Assembly (NCBI GenBank): GCA_022984795.1 | Contig: JALIHJ010000065.1 | Location: 46,718-110,717, forward strand | Direction of reading: 5' to 3' | Length of the DNA: 64,000 nucleotides | From: Fabrea salina | Taxonomy: Eukaryota > Ciliophora > Heterotrichea > Heterotrichida > Fabreidae | Notes under the pieces: model-generated | Told to the model about the DNA's origin: nothing | The model's database searches: none | The model's input: the letters and a program-made list of their open reading frames with translations, nothing else | Position numbers and translations under genes: made by a program | Shown here: in pieces, positions 36,167 through 45,067 of the stretch | Layout of the letters: the number at the start of each line of letters is the position of its first letter | Position numbering within the stretch: position 1 is the first letter of the stretch

Positions 36167-36238
36167 TCCGAGGTAGTATAGTGGTGAGTATTCCAGCCTG
36201 TCACGTTGGAGACCCGGGTTCAATTCCCGGCCTCGGAG
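36167..36238 (+). tRNA. tRNA-Asp (GTC), copy 2
   Basis: Identical 72-base copy of the tRNA at 34623, including flanking CATCC on the left, with a five-T terminator. Anticodon GTC. Separated from copy 1 by the TPR gene. Confidence 0.95.
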
Positions 36239-36274
36239 TTTTTATTTGCTTATTTTTAAGTTGTTATATTTAAC

Positions 36275-37309
36275 ATGGATAACCAAACCAAACGCACAAT
36301 TCACAAGTCACTAGGAACTCCCAACCCTTATACAAGTTCTTTCAAAAAAGTTCCCTCAAAAGAAATTTACAGGATCAAGCGATTCAACGACAGCTCCACA
36401 AAGAATTACTCTCCTCATGCAAAACAAATTAAGTCAGGAAGCCTAAGCAAGTCCAGGTCTTCTTCAGGACTCAGAGCCCGGAACGAAAGACTCACCCCCA
36501 AAGGACCTTCTTCTGGAATCTGGCGCAACTCTTCTAATCTTAGGTTCGAGGCACTGCAATACACTGGAACTAACTTAGAAGCTTCTTTCCAGTTGAAAAA
36601 ACGTTCCACAAGGTCCAAAATAAACGCTTCACCCAAAGGCTTTGAAGAAAACGAAGCTTCCAAACTACAGAAACAACTAAAATCCAAGCTTGAAAAAGCT
36701 AGCAACTTTTCCAACTTCGAAGTAATCAAAATATACTCCTCTGCTTTCGAAAAAGTTATTGAAAAGGACAAAAGTTTCGGACCTTTGCTTAAAAAGATCA
36801 AACAAGCCTACGACAAACTGATTTTTTCTGAAGACCAAACTAAGTTCAAAGACACTCTGGAACTCTTAAACGAGGAAAGGTCTAAAATACTGTCTTTGCG
36901 TGAAGAAGTCAAAAAACTCAAACTTGAAATCAAAAACTCAAACTATGTAATAGAAAACTACAAACAAGCCATTCTAACAGACGACCCTAAAGAAAACCTT
37001 GTTGCTAACATGGAACAAGAAATCAGAGCTTGGAAGGAACGCGAAATGAAGTACTTAAAGTTTTTGTCAGTCCTCAAAAGCAAAGGTTACCCTATTGAAG
37101 AAACTTTCCGGGAACTTAAGTCACGTAACCCTAGTAAAGTCCCTAACATTCAAAGTTTAAACGAAAGTACTAACTGCGCAGAATCTAAAGTCCCACAGCT
37201 ATCTCTTCCAAACAACACAGGTCCTGGGTTCCACGAAGAGTTCCTTTCCAAAGCACCTGAATTTTCTAAGTCCTGGCGCAAACAACTAGAAAAAGAATCT
37301 GTTAAATAA
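36275..37309 (+). CDS. TSNAXIP1-like coiled-coil protein
   Basis: 344 aa. N-terminal 100 residues are Ser/Lys-rich and disordered. From about residue 140 to 185 the phrase IKIYSSAFEKVIEKDKSFGP with IKQAYDKLIF resembles the TSNAXIP1 N-terminal (translin-associated factor X interacting protein) domain, which in ciliates and animals is found in cilia- and sperm-related proteins. A coiled coil follows (EEVKKLKLEIK). Match is by eye and moderate. It ends 9 bases from the convergent gene at 37319. Confidence 0.5.
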   Translation: MDNQTKRTIHKSLGTPNPYTSSFKKVPSKEIYRIKRFNDSSTKNYSPHAKQIKSGSLSKSRSSSGLRARNERLTPKGPSSGIWRNSSNLRFEALQYTGTNLEASFQLKKRSTRSKINASPKGFEENEASKLQKQLKSKLEKASNFSNFEVIKIYSSAFEKVIEKDKSFGPLLKKIKQAYDKLIFSEDQTKFKDTLELLNEERSKILSLREEVKKLKLEIKNSNYVIENYKQAILTDDPKENLVANMEQEIRAWKEREMKYLKFLSVLKSKGYPIEETFRELKSRNPSKVPNIQSLNESTNCAESKVPQLSLPNNTGPGFHEEFLSKAPEFSKSWRKQLEKESVK

Positions 37310-37318
37310 CTATTCCAG

Positions 37319-38428
37319 TTAAGTGAGTATTTCTTTGAGGAACTGCTTGTGGAGCATTTTCTTGCCTTCTTCCAGCTTTTCAACCCCTAAACTAGAAAAC
37401 CTTTTAACTAAAGTAAGGTAAATAGATTGGAGTTCCCCTTTTCTGTACTCGATGTCTCTGACGCTCATTGTGTATTTGCTTTCTTTGTTCTCTTCTGAAA
37501 CTAGTTCTTCAATAGTGTGTGTTAACTCAGTTAAGTTCTGACTGATGAACTCAAAGTTGTCCTTTCCGAAGTATAACACGTTTATCAAAGCTAGTTTTTC
37601 CATAACTACTTCTGAAGAGTCTGTTCTCACCAAAGAAGTTTGTCTAGGAGTAGTTGGAATTTCTAGGGTTAACTCGGATTCCTTCACAGACATAAAAGAG
37701 TCCACTTGTTTGTCTTGTAAAATACAAAACACAGATGAGTGCTTTTTAGTGAGTTCTTTAAGGTGGAAGTACAAGTTTACTTGCGAAGGCACAACAAAGT
37801 TTGAGTTCAGTGAGTAAGTTGCATAAAAAGGAGTTTGGTTTTCGAACTGAATGATGTCAGGGTTGAATCCCATTGTTTGAAAAGTCAGTGTGAAGATGTT
37901 TCTGAGTTGCTGCAGTGTGAAGTTAGCACTTATGTACTTGAAGTAGTCAAATAAGCACAAGTCCCCCAAGTACACTTGATTAAGCTCATGCTGGATGCTC
38001 CACATAGCTACATATGTTAGAGTCCTTTCAGAGAGTTTGTCTACTTGGAAGGAACCAAACTCAGCACTGGACTCCAAAAACCCTCTGCCCCAAAACAGTC
38101 CTTTGCTTCTCAAAATGTCTTCCATGGCTTTGTAAGTTTTAAAGCTAGGCAGCAACTTAGAAGGATGGACAGCAGAGTTGCCTAAAGGTTTTTGGTCCAA
38201 AAGAATAGCTTGAGGTTTAACGTAGTTGAGCATTTTGTACACTCCTAAACCCAAACAAGGACTAGAGAGTACATAGACTTCTGAGTCGTTTAAAGTAAAG
38301 CAACTAATTGGAGTGGGAGACGACTCAAGTGCAGGTTGTGCTTTTGCTGGGGAGTTGTCAGCTGAAATCTGAGTTATTCTGGCAGCTAGCATTCTTAGAG
38401 ATTCGTAAGTTTTAGTTCTGCTGTACAT
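37319..38428 (-). CDS. Unknown protein, weak TraB-like hint
   Basis: 369 aa. EVYVLSSPCLGLGVYKMLNY with PQAILLDQKPLG (about residues 50-85) faintly recalls the start of TraB/PrgY-type domains (VxLVGTxHxS ... PDVVxVEL), but catalytic residues are not clear. Remaining sequence is alpha-helical with no membrane span seen. Treat as unknown. Start ATG 38428 faces the poly(A) polymerase start with 24 bases between, which include TTATAA twice. Confidence 0.55.
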   Translation of the reverse strand: MYSRTKTYESLRMLAARITQISADNSPAKAQPALESSPTPISCFTLNDSEVYVLSSPCLGLGVYKMLNYVKPQAILLDQKPLGNSAVHPSKLLPSFKTYKAMEDILRSKGLFWGRGFLESSAEFGSFQVDKLSERTLTYVAMWSIQHELNQVYLGDLCLFDYFKYISANFTLQQLRNIFTLTFQTMGFNPDIIQFENQTPFYATYSLNSNFVVPSQVNLYFHLKELTKKHSSVFCILQDKQVDSFMSVKESELTLEIPTTPRQTSLVRTDSSEVVMEKLALINVLYFGKDNFEFISQNLTELTHTIEELVSEENKESKYTMSVRDIEYRKGELQSIYLTLVKRFSSLGVEKLEEGKKMLHKQFLKEILT

Positions 38429-38452
38429 TTATAAGGCCCTTATAAAAAAGAC

Positions 38453-39718
38453 ATGGAAAACATCAACCAGACTTACATTGACTGCTTAGTAAATGAAAAT
38501 GCGTTTGAAACTAAAAAGAACGAAGAAACTAGACAACAAGTAGTCGACAAAATAAGAAGTGCCTTCAAAGAATGGTGCCCAGAAGGCGAGTTAGTTGCTT
38601 TGGGGTCTTATAAGCTTGGAGTTCATTTCCCTGAAAGCGACATTGATTTGTTGTGTGTGGCTCCTAAGTGGGTTACTAGACTTAGTTTCCAGCAAGAGTT
38701 TTTGGATATTTTGTTAGGCTTGTCTGGAACTAGTTACTGCTATGGCGTGTTCAGAGCTAAGGTCCCTATTATTAAGTTGACCTGCGATAGTATAGACTTA
38801 GACGTGCTTTTCGCCAACTTTGACGGAGACTTACTTGAAGACGGAGGAATTGAGTGCTGTGACGATGCTACTTTGCTGAGCTTAAACGGCTTCAGAAATA
38901 ATGAAATGATTTTGCAACTAGTTCCTGATGTGGGCAGTTTCCAAACTGCTTTGAGGGGCGTGAAGTTGTGGGCTGTTAAAAAAGGAATATACTCAAACAT
39001 ACTGGGTTACTTAGGAGGAGCTACTTGGGCAATTTTAGTAGCTAAGATCTGCATGACTTTTCCTGACCTAAGTCCAGCTGAGTTAGTTCTTAAGTTTTTC
39101 AAGATTTTTGCACTGTGGACATGGGAAGTTCCTGTGTGTTTAAGTGGAAACAACTACTCACAAGACTACTCGTACATGACTATAGTGACACCTGCGCAAC
39201 CAGTTTTCAACACAGCTTACACGCTGACTTACAGTGGGTTCCAAGTAATACTTAAAGAACTTGAGCTTGCTGCTAAGGTCTGTGAAGACATTTCCGCAGG
39301 AGCAGCTACTTGGGAAGACCTTTTTTCAGAAGTGGACTTTTTCCAGGAGTTCTATTGGATGCTCCAAGTAGAAGTGCTGGCAGTGAACTTAAGCACCTTC
39401 AAAACCTGGCTGGGACTGGTGCAGAGCAGAATCAAGTATTTTGCCAAAGACATTGAAGCTGAGCACTCCAAGCTAAGAACAACCCTTTACACTAAGCTGT
39501 TTCAAACCGAAAACAAAAAGTTCCCTTTCAGTTCTTCTTACTTCATAGGACTCCTTTTTCCAAATACAACACAGAAAATTGACTTCAGAAACGCAGTGAA
39601 GAACTTTTGCGAAACCATGAGAGAAATCAACCCCTTAACTGGTCAGTGCGATATTTGCATCCGACTAAAGAGCAGAAACCAACTTGAACCCAAAGTCTTG
39701 TCTCAGCTGAAGGTGTAA
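38453..39718 (+). CDS. Poly(A) polymerase-type nucleotidyltransferase
   Basis: 421 aa. Pol-beta fold: LVALGSYKLGVHFPESDIDLLCV gives the GS pair (51-52) and the first two catalytic Asp (D63, D65); SIDLDVLFA gives the third (D117). Central domain follows (NGFRNNEMILQL, with TWAILVAKICMTFP). Order and motifs fit canonical eukaryotic poly(A) polymerase (PAP), which adds mRNA tails. It is shorter than the 600-750 aa of yeast or human PAP because the C-terminal RNA-binding part is reduced. A non-canonical PAP is possible. Confidence 0.85.
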   Translation: MENINQTYIDCLVNENAFETKKNEETRQQVVDKIRSAFKEWCPEGELVALGSYKLGVHFPESDIDLLCVAPKWVTRLSFQQEFLDILLGLSGTSYCYGVFRAKVPIIKLTCDSIDLDVLFANFDGDLLEDGGIECCDDATLLSLNGFRNNEMILQLVPDVGSFQTALRGVKLWAVKKGIYSNILGYLGGATWAILVAKICMTFPDLSPAELVLKFFKIFALWTWEVPVCLSGNNYSQDYSYMTIVTPAQPVFNTAYTLTYSGFQVILKELELAAKVCEDISAGAATWEDLFSEVDFFQEFYWMLQVEVLAVNLSTFKTWLGLVQSRIKYFAKDIEAEHSKLRTTLYTKLFQTENKKFPFSSSYFIGLLFPNTTQKIDFRNAVKNFCETMREINPLTGQCDICIRLKSRNQLEPKVLSQLKV

Positions 39719-39762
39719 ACTAAGTTCTGAACTAGTATAATTAACCAATGTTGTCAGGAAGA

Positions 39763-40044
39763 TTACTTACCTAAGCGTTGGAACTCCCAGTCTCTGTTGT
39801 CGAGAGGACACACATGTCTGGTTTTAAGCCACCGCGAAATGCAGTGGAAGTGGAAAGCATGGTTACACACTCCCCAGGCGACATTGCACTCTTCACTAGT
39901 TGTAGACTGCTGGTTAGCTTGGCAGTCTATACAGGGGTCAGAAATGTGTGCTCTGCAAATAGCACAGTTTTCGACTTCGATGTCCCAAGCCCACATAGCT
40001 ACTGCGTTCCACTTCTTAACTTCGAACCTTTTGACTGCTTCCAT
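39763..40044 (-). CDS. RBX1: RING-box protein RBX1
   Basis: 93 aa, the full-size RING-H2 subunit of cullin-RING ligases that recruits the E2. It has [38 protein letters not shown], then [20 protein letters not shown] and [16 protein letters not shown], with all the zinc ligands of the RBX1 type including the C-x2-C pairs and His pair. Sits 6 bases from ABT1 on the same strand and 44 bases from the convergent PAP. Certain. Confidence 0.97.
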   Translation of the reverse strand: MEAVKRFEVKKWNAVAMWAWDIEVENCAICRAHISDPCIDCQANQQSTTSEECNVAWGVCNHAFHFHCISRWLKTRHVCPLDNRDWEFQRLGK

Positions 40045-40050
40045 TTATAC

Positions 40051-40578
40051 TTAGTCCTCAACAGGGTCTTTCTGGGGAAAGTCCCTAATGAATTTTTCTT
40101 CTTTTCTTTTGCGTTTCTTCTGGATGCCTTCGATTTCTCTGGACTTCTGGACTTGCTGGGCGTAGAACCTGTTGGCTTTTCGTGAAAGCGCTACTTCGTT
40201 GCGCACTTGTTTGTCTGCAAGCTGTTTGTCCAGTTCGATTTTGTGTGTTAGGTTTTCCCAAGTGAACTTAGGCAAGTACTTAATGTTCCAGATGTCTTCT
40301 CTGTAGAAGTTATGTTGCTTCTTGCCCCCTGTAATGACTCCGTTAAACATTAAGGCAACTCTTTTGGCTGCTTTTTTGTCGATGAACTCCACCCAGCCTT
40401 CTGTGAAGCACTTGCGTTTGTTGCCTCCAGCTTTGATTCGTTTTTGTCGGTTTATTTTGGGTTCTGGAGTTAAGTAAATTCGGTCAACTTCTCCATGGAC
40501 CATGAAGAGCTTTCGAATCTTTTTGTGGCCCATATAAGGAGGAATCCTTGATAGGTAAACTACTCCTCTTTGTTCCAT
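40051..40578 (-). CDS. ABT1: ABT1/Esf2-like ribosome biogenesis protein
   Basis: 175 aa. Single RRM-like domain starting GVVYLSRIPPYMGHKKIRKL with HGEVDRIYLTPE, then the insertion RQKRIKAGGNKRKCFTEGWV and AKRVALMFNGVITGGKKQHN, exactly the pattern of ABT1/Esf2. In yeast Esf2 assists the DEAD-box helicase Dbp8 and early 18S pre-rRNA cleavage. The C-terminus is a basic helix (RKRKEEKFIRDFP). Its start codon is 4 bases from the BTB-tubby start on the other strand. Very likely. Confidence 0.92.
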   Translation of the reverse strand: MEQRGVVYLSRIPPYMGHKKIRKLFMVHGEVDRIYLTPEPKINRQKRIKAGGNKRKCFTEGWVEFIDKKAAKRVALMFNGVITGGKKQHNFYREDIWNIKYLPKFTWENLTHKIELDKQLADKQVRNEVALSRKANRFYAQQVQKSREIEGIQKKRKRKEEKFIRDFPQKDPVED

Positions 40579-40585
40579 TATAATG
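40576..40585. promoter_or_regulatory. Palindromic divergent start junction, 4-base spacer
   Basis: CATTATAATG, a perfect palindrome joining the two opposing start codons (40578 minus, 40583 plus) with TATA between them. Promoter role is inference. Confidence 0.55.
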
Positions 40586-41977
40586 GATGACCTTCAGAAC
40601 TGCGACAAAAAAGTTGAGGTCAAAATACGGTCTATCCACCCCAACTTAGTAACTCCAGACCAAGAAGGACCTGAATACAGTAAGTAGCACCTAGACATGC
40701 TTACTTATTTAAAAGAGTACAACGCAAAAGTCCCTGTTAGCATACTGGTCAAGAGTGCTTTTTTCAAAAACATCATCACTAAGGACAAAAACATCTTGCA
40801 AAAGAACAAAGCAATAGACATCAAACTCACTGCAAGGAAACACCAAGTAAGCATTGAAGCTTTGCTTAGTTGTTTGGACTACCTTGACCACTCCGACTTT
40901 AAACTTATGGACTGCAACCCTTCGAACATGCTGTCTTTACTGGTCACAGCTAACTTTTTAGGAATTAGTGAGTTGGAACAAACCATCACTAGGTTCGTTT
41001 TGTCCAACCTCAAAGCTAACAACATTGTCCAGACAGTCAACATTGCTTTGCAAACTAACAACCACAAGTTACTTGACGAAGCTTACATGTAAGCTATAAA
41101 CAGCTTCATAAGGATTCTTTTGCTGTCTAGGTTCAAGCAGATGCCCTTGCCCAAACACTTCCAAGAAGACAAAAACCTTAGGTTCGACTCCCCTTTTTTA
41201 ATGTACTTTCCACAAAAAGGCAAACCTGTCAGAACTAACTTAGAAGTTTTCAAAGAAAAAGCACACCAAAGCATAATTGAAAGGGAGTTTTACCACAAGG
41301 TTCAGCCTCAGTACAACCTTATGTAAGCTCCACTCAGGCGTGTAGAAAGAAACCGGTCCCCAGAGAGCTTCACTGGAAGTGACTACCCACACACTTTTAA
41401 ACTCCTGCGCGACCACGACAACCAATTACTTTTGTACGCTGAAAGGTGGTCAGACTCAGGCCCAATAGTTATATCTAAGTCTCCGGCAGTGCAGTTCAGC
41501 GACGAGTACATAGGAGTGATTACTAACAACTTTTGGGGACACGAATTCTGGGTGTATGACCACGGAGTTGAAGAAAAAGTAGCCAAAAACTTTCCTTCAG
41601 GTTTCATAAAACAACGCGAAGAGCAACTATACATCAAGTACGAAACCAACATACTGGGGGAGGTGCCTCGGAGTCTCAAGTGTAAGTGGAAGAGTGCTGG
41701 GGAAACTTACTCACTGATAAACGTTCCTCCTAAGTGGAACGACAGAACTGAGTGCTACACATTGAACTTTTATGGGTGAGTTTTATGCAGCCGAGTAAAC
41801 AGAGCAAGTGCCAAAAACTTCCAAATGATAATGCCAGAAGACCCCGACACTATTTACTTTATGTTTGGAAAAGCTTCTAGGGACGCTTTCCACCTTGACT
41901 ACAGGTCGCCCTTGTCAATGCTGCAAGCTTTTTCTATTGGGCTAACTAGTTTAGCCAGGAAAAGAGTAGTTTCTTAA
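40583..41977 (+). CDS. BTB-tubby protein with four 15-base introns
   Basis: Read only after removing 15-base introns at 40680-40694, 41089-41103, 41323-41337 and 41776-41790. The spliced frame is 445 codons, divisible exactly, giving 444 aa. Residues about 35-160 are BTB/BACK-like (VPVSILVKSAFFKN, ANFLGISELEQTITRFVL). From about 210 to the end is a tubby C-terminal beta barrel ending NFQMIMPEDPDTIYFMFGKA and FHLDYRSPLSMLQAFSIGLT, near the canonical tubby end. Tubby domains bind PI(4,5)P2 and traffic ciliary proteins; a BTB partner would link it to CUL3. RBX1 lies next door, though that is probably coincidental. Confidence 0.85.
40680..40694 (+). other. 15-base intron 1 of BTB-tubby gene
   Basis: GTAAGTAGCACCTAG after a codon's first base (phase 1). 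Contains an in-frame TAG. A at position 10. Confidence 0.85.
41089..41103 (+). other. 15-base intron 2 of BTB-tubby gene
   Basis: GTAAGCTATAAACAG, phase 2. Exon 2 runs into a TAA here if unspliced. A at position 10. Confidence 0.85.
41323..41337 (+). other. 15-base intron 3 of BTB-tubby gene
   Basis: GTAAGCTCCACTCAG, phase 2. Removal links ...YNLM to RVERNRSP, in the frame of the tubby domain. A at position 10. Confidence 0.85.
41776..41790 (+). other. 15-base intron 4 of BTB-tubby gene (GTGAG donor)
   Basis: GTGAGTTTTATGCAG, the only GTGAG donor found here. Removal joins LNFYG to RVNRASAKNFQ, restoring the conserved tubby end. A at position 10. Confidence 0.85.
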
Positions 41978-42015
41978 ACACTTTGTGTAATTAAGTTATA
42001 CCAAAGATGTGACAA

Positions 42016-42528
42016 TTATATTTTGGGAAGTTTTATACGGCTCTTTTCATTAATTTTCTGTAGAGACCCTGGTTCGTTTAGGGTTTCTCTGATGTCTTCT
42101 AGACTTGCATTGGTTTTATCATTGAACCGGTTGTTTCTAATGATGTTTTTAACATTCAGGTCCACAATTCTCTTTTGCACAGATAAAAGATCGTTCCTGG
42201 CTGAGTAATTACGATTGAACAAACTTTCGAGACGGTTAAATTCACTCTCGAAAGAACAAGAAGAAGAATTAAGCGGAGAGTTGTCTTTGACTTTGAGAAA
42301 TGGAAGTCGGGGCTCAACTGAAGAAGTTTCTTTTCTTAGTTCTTGTCTGGCTTTAACTACCGATGTGCTTCTATCAGAGTCAGTTGGAGGAGGTGACTTT
42401 TTGTATGCTAATGAGTCACTAGAAGTGTTTTCAGGTGGAAGTATTGGAGAGCGGGAATTCCTGGCTTGGGGCTTTCTTTTCCGACGAGGTTTGTAAATAG
42501 AATTGAGTTTGGCTAGGTTTTTCTTCAT
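42016..42528 (-). CDS. Ser/Arg-rich unknown protein
   Basis: 170 aa. The N-terminal half is basic, Ser/Pro-rich and disordered (KPRRKRKPQARNSRSP). The C-terminal half is helical (NRLESLFNRNYSARNDLL). No family recognised. It is bounded by the BTB-tubby stop (38 bases away) and, on its own strand, by the pseudouridine synthase stop 14 bases upstream. Real coding is likely. Confidence 0.6.
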   Translation of the reverse strand: MKKNLAKLNSIYKPRRKRKPQARNSRSPILPPENTSSDSLAYKKSPPPTDSDRSTSVVKARQELRKETSSVEPRLPFLKVKDNSPLNSSSCSFESEFNRLESLFNRNYSARNDLLSVQKRIVDLNVKNIIRNNRFNDKTNASLEDIRETLNEPGSLQKINEKSRIKLPKI

Positions 42529-42542
42529 ATCTAACTATTATT

Positions 42543-43514
42543 TTAAGTTAACTTAGCCCATTCAGGTAAAGGTACCTTAAAGTCTAGGTTCGTGGTGAGC
42601 TTGTACCTGAAAGCGTGGAGCCAAATCTCCCTTTGCTTGGTTTTTTCTAAAGGCAGTCTGAATCCTTCACTGATAATTTTAAAAGTTTCTGGGGCTTCTA
42701 TAGGGTCTAAAGCGTCTCCACCGTAACAAATGTCGTTGGCTATGGGGTGGCCTAGGTGCCTTAGGTGTAGCCTTATCTGGTGGGTTCTGCCTGTTATGGG
42801 TCTGCAGTACACTACACTTTGCTGGGTGCTTTGGTCGAAAAACTTTTTGTAAAAAACAGTTCGGCTGGGTTTACCCTGTTCGTCCGTAGTGTAGATGCCT
42901 TCTTTTCTGCAGACAGCAGATATCCCCATGTCCACTTCTGTTGTTTCCCACTTAAAGTTCCCAGCTACTCTGGCCACGTACCACTTTTCTGTTTGGTTAT
43001 TCTTCATGAGCTGGGTAAGTGAGTTGGCTACCAAGCTGTTCTTAGCAAGTATTAAAAGTCCTGAAGTTAGTCTGTCTAGTCTGTGGATGAGTTTTAGGTC
43101 TTCATAACCAAACTCGTACTTCAAAATACTAAGTAAAGAGTTTTTATTGTAAGCACCTGTAGGGTGCACAGGCATTGAACCTGGCTTAGCTACTACAAGG
43201 ATGTTGGGCAAGTCGTAAGAAATAATTACTGGAGTGTTTAGCACAGGAGGCTCGCACCTTGTGACTTTGTGAACTAGTAAGTCGCCGTTGCGCACTATGT
43301 AGTTTTCCTTAACTTCCTGGTTGTTAACCAGAATCAATCCGTTTTCTATAGCGTGTCTGTAGTATTCTTCTGTGTAAGCTTTGAATTCTTTAGTGAACAC
43401 ATCTAGCAGGGGTCTGTCTCTCCACCTCATTTTACACCAAGTTTTGTACTGAAACACGTAAGGTACCACACACCGGAAACTTATTCCTTTGAAGTCCACT
43501 ATTTCGTATGCCAT
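42543..43514 (-). CDS. RluA-type tRNA/rRNA pseudouridine synthase (Pus9/Rib2 group)
   Basis: 323 aa. Motif II LIHRLDRLTSGLLILAK contains the catalytic Asp (HRLDxxTSG), and later GRTHQIRLHLRHLGHPIANDICYGG. An N-terminal S4-like part (residues about 45-95) is present, as in many RluA family members. In yeast the group includes Pus8/Rib2 and Pus9, which modify position 32 of tRNAs, and Pus5; RPUSD proteins are animal members. Which target applies here is not clear. The UTP15 stop touches the start codon (TAAATG). Confidence 0.88.
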   Translation of the reverse strand: MAYEIVDFKGISFRCVVPYVFQYKTWCKMRWRDRPLLDVFTKEFKAYTEEYYRHAIENGLILVNNQEVKENYIVRNGDLLVHKVTRCEPPVLNTPVIISYDLPNILVVAKPGSMPVHPTGAYNKNSLLSILKYEFGYEDLKLIHRLDRLTSGLLILAKNSLVANSLTQLMKNNQTEKWYVARVAGNFKWETTEVDMGISAVCRKEGIYTTDEQGKPSRTVFYKKFFDQSTQQSVVYCRPITGRTHQIRLHLRHLGHPIANDICYGGDALDPIEAPETFKIISEGFRLPLEKTKQREIWLHAFRYKLTTNLDFKVPLPEWAKLT

Positions 43515-44999
43515 TTAATATATTAAGTCTATTAAGCCGATGACCTCTAAAGCCTGGGTCTGCTGTGTGTATTCTGTCTGAAGGGCTTTTTGCAAGTTCA
43601 GAAAAGCTTTGTTCATTTCAGTGTGCATAAAAGAAACTGCTGAATACATGTCTGTGATTAGGTTTGCAAGGGGTAAAAGCGATGAGGAGTACTTGGGGTT
43701 GTGGAGTTTCGAAGCTACCCAGTTAAGAACCTTGGAAATCGACTGTGGGCTTCTGTTCTGGAGGGCGTTTAGCAGTCCGTTGCGTTGGGCAAGTTCGTGC
43801 AAAATAGAAATAATTACTTCGGGTTTGTCAAGTTTTAAAGCGTGGTCTAGTACCTCTGAGTACTTAAACTGCTTAAGCAGCACATCGTAGTCTTTGAGTT
43901 TTTTCTTCAACTCAATGCTGAGTTGGACCTCGTTTTCTTCAGGCTTGGAGTTTGCCCCTCTGTAAAAGTAACTATAGTTCTTAACCACTGACTGAGGCTG
44001 GGTTTTGCGGAACTCTTCCCACCTTTGCAAGTACATTTGGTCAACTGCGTCTAGGTTTGTTCTTCTGGTGGTCTTTGTGTTTTTTCTTTGTCTCACAGAA
44101 AACTTGCCGTCCGCCATGCCTACTACCAAGTGCGTGTTGTCTTTTGTGATTGCTAACGCAGTGACTGGGGAGGGGTACTTTATGCTGTGGAGCACGCTGA
44201 AGTTTTCTGTGGAGTGGAACTTAACGCTTCCGTCTAGGGACCCAGTGACTAGTCTTGTTTTGGTTTCGTCCATGGCTAAGCTAGTGATGTTTTTGCTGTG
44301 TGGAGTGTAGGTGCAGAGTTCTTTTGAGGACCTAATGTCCCAAACCTTGTAAGACACGTGGCCACTGGTTATGATGTAAGGGCTATTGCACAGAACTGCT
44401 GTAACAGGGACTCCTTGGAATAACTGTGCTGTGCACCCTGACCTGGAGTCCCAAAGTTTAACCAAGGAGTCATAGCCTCCAGTCACTCCAAGGCCCTCAA
44501 CACTCCCCACAGCTCTTATGTAGTCACTGTGTGCTTCCCACTCACTTATGCTTTTTTTGGCTGTTGTGTCCCAAAACCGCACTACTCCGTCGTCGCAGCC
44601 AGTAACTATTAAGTTGTTTTCAACAAACTTTTGTGCGTAGGAAGACTGGGGGTGCAGGTACTTCCTCAGCATGGTTTTTCTGTTGACCTCAAACAGGTAA
44701 ACTGAACCTTCAATGTCTCCAGCTACAAACAGTTCCCCGTCGTTGCGGAAGTCGCCCCCAATAGCTGTGTTTCTGAATTTAGAAATCGAAAAGTCATTGC
44801 TGTTGCCCATAGTGAAGAACCTTACTCGCGCAGAAGAAGTCACGGCGTAGAAGTCTTTAGAAGTGGAAATTTGGGTCACAGAGGAGTGGTCTTGCTTCAG
44901 CAAAACGTTTCTGAAGGACTTCCAGTATTTTTGTTCCCTTGTTTCTGCGGTTGCCTTTTTGGGAAACTTTGCGATTTCTAGAGGCTTGAAGTGGGCCAT
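43515..44999 (-). CDS. UTP15: UTP15, small-subunit processome WD40 protein
   Basis: 494 aa. The N-terminal WD40 propeller (about 45-300) has phrases such as GCDDGVVRFWDTT and GGYDSLVKLWDSRSG. The C-terminal part matches the UTP15 C-domain: DYDVLLKQFKYSEVLDHAL, EVIISILHELAQRNGLLNAL and the closing EVIGLIDLIY. UTP15 is part of the t-UTP complex that starts 18S pre-rRNA assembly and helps Pol I. The reading frame ends directly at the start of the downstream pseudouridine synthase. Confidence 0.93.
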   Translation of the reverse strand: MAHFKPLEIAKFPKKATAETREQKYWKSFRNVLLKQDHSSVTQISTSKDFYAVTSSARVRFFTMGNSNDFSISKFRNTAIGGDFRNDGELFVAGDIEGSVYLFEVNRKTMLRKYLHPQSSYAQKFVENNLIVTGCDDGVVRFWDTTAKKSISEWEAHSDYIRAVGSVEGLGVTGGYDSLVKLWDSRSGCTAQLFQGVPVTAVLCNSPYIITSGHVSYKVWDIRSSKELCTYTPHSKNITSLAMDETKTRLVTGSLDGSVKFHSTENFSVLHSIKYPSPVTALAITKDNTHLVVGMADGKFSVRQRKNTKTTRRTNLDAVDQMYLQRWEEFRKTQPQSVVKNYSYFYRGANSKPEENEVQLSIELKKKLKDYDVLLKQFKYSEVLDHALKLDKPEVIISILHELAQRNGLLNALQNRSPQSISKVLNWVASKLHNPKYSSSLLPLANLITDMYSAVSFMHTEMNKAFLNLQKALQTEYTQQTQALEVIGLIDLIY

Positions 45000-45067
45000 T
45001 TTGCGTAAAGTTTCTAAACTTCCAGAAGAACTTTTAAGTGTTGCTTAATCTAGTTATTCGTTTTAAA

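Noticed and set aside
40697-41779. Three separate small genes at 40697, 41120 and 41432
   Set aside because: They are exons of one BTB-tubby gene joined by 15-base introns.
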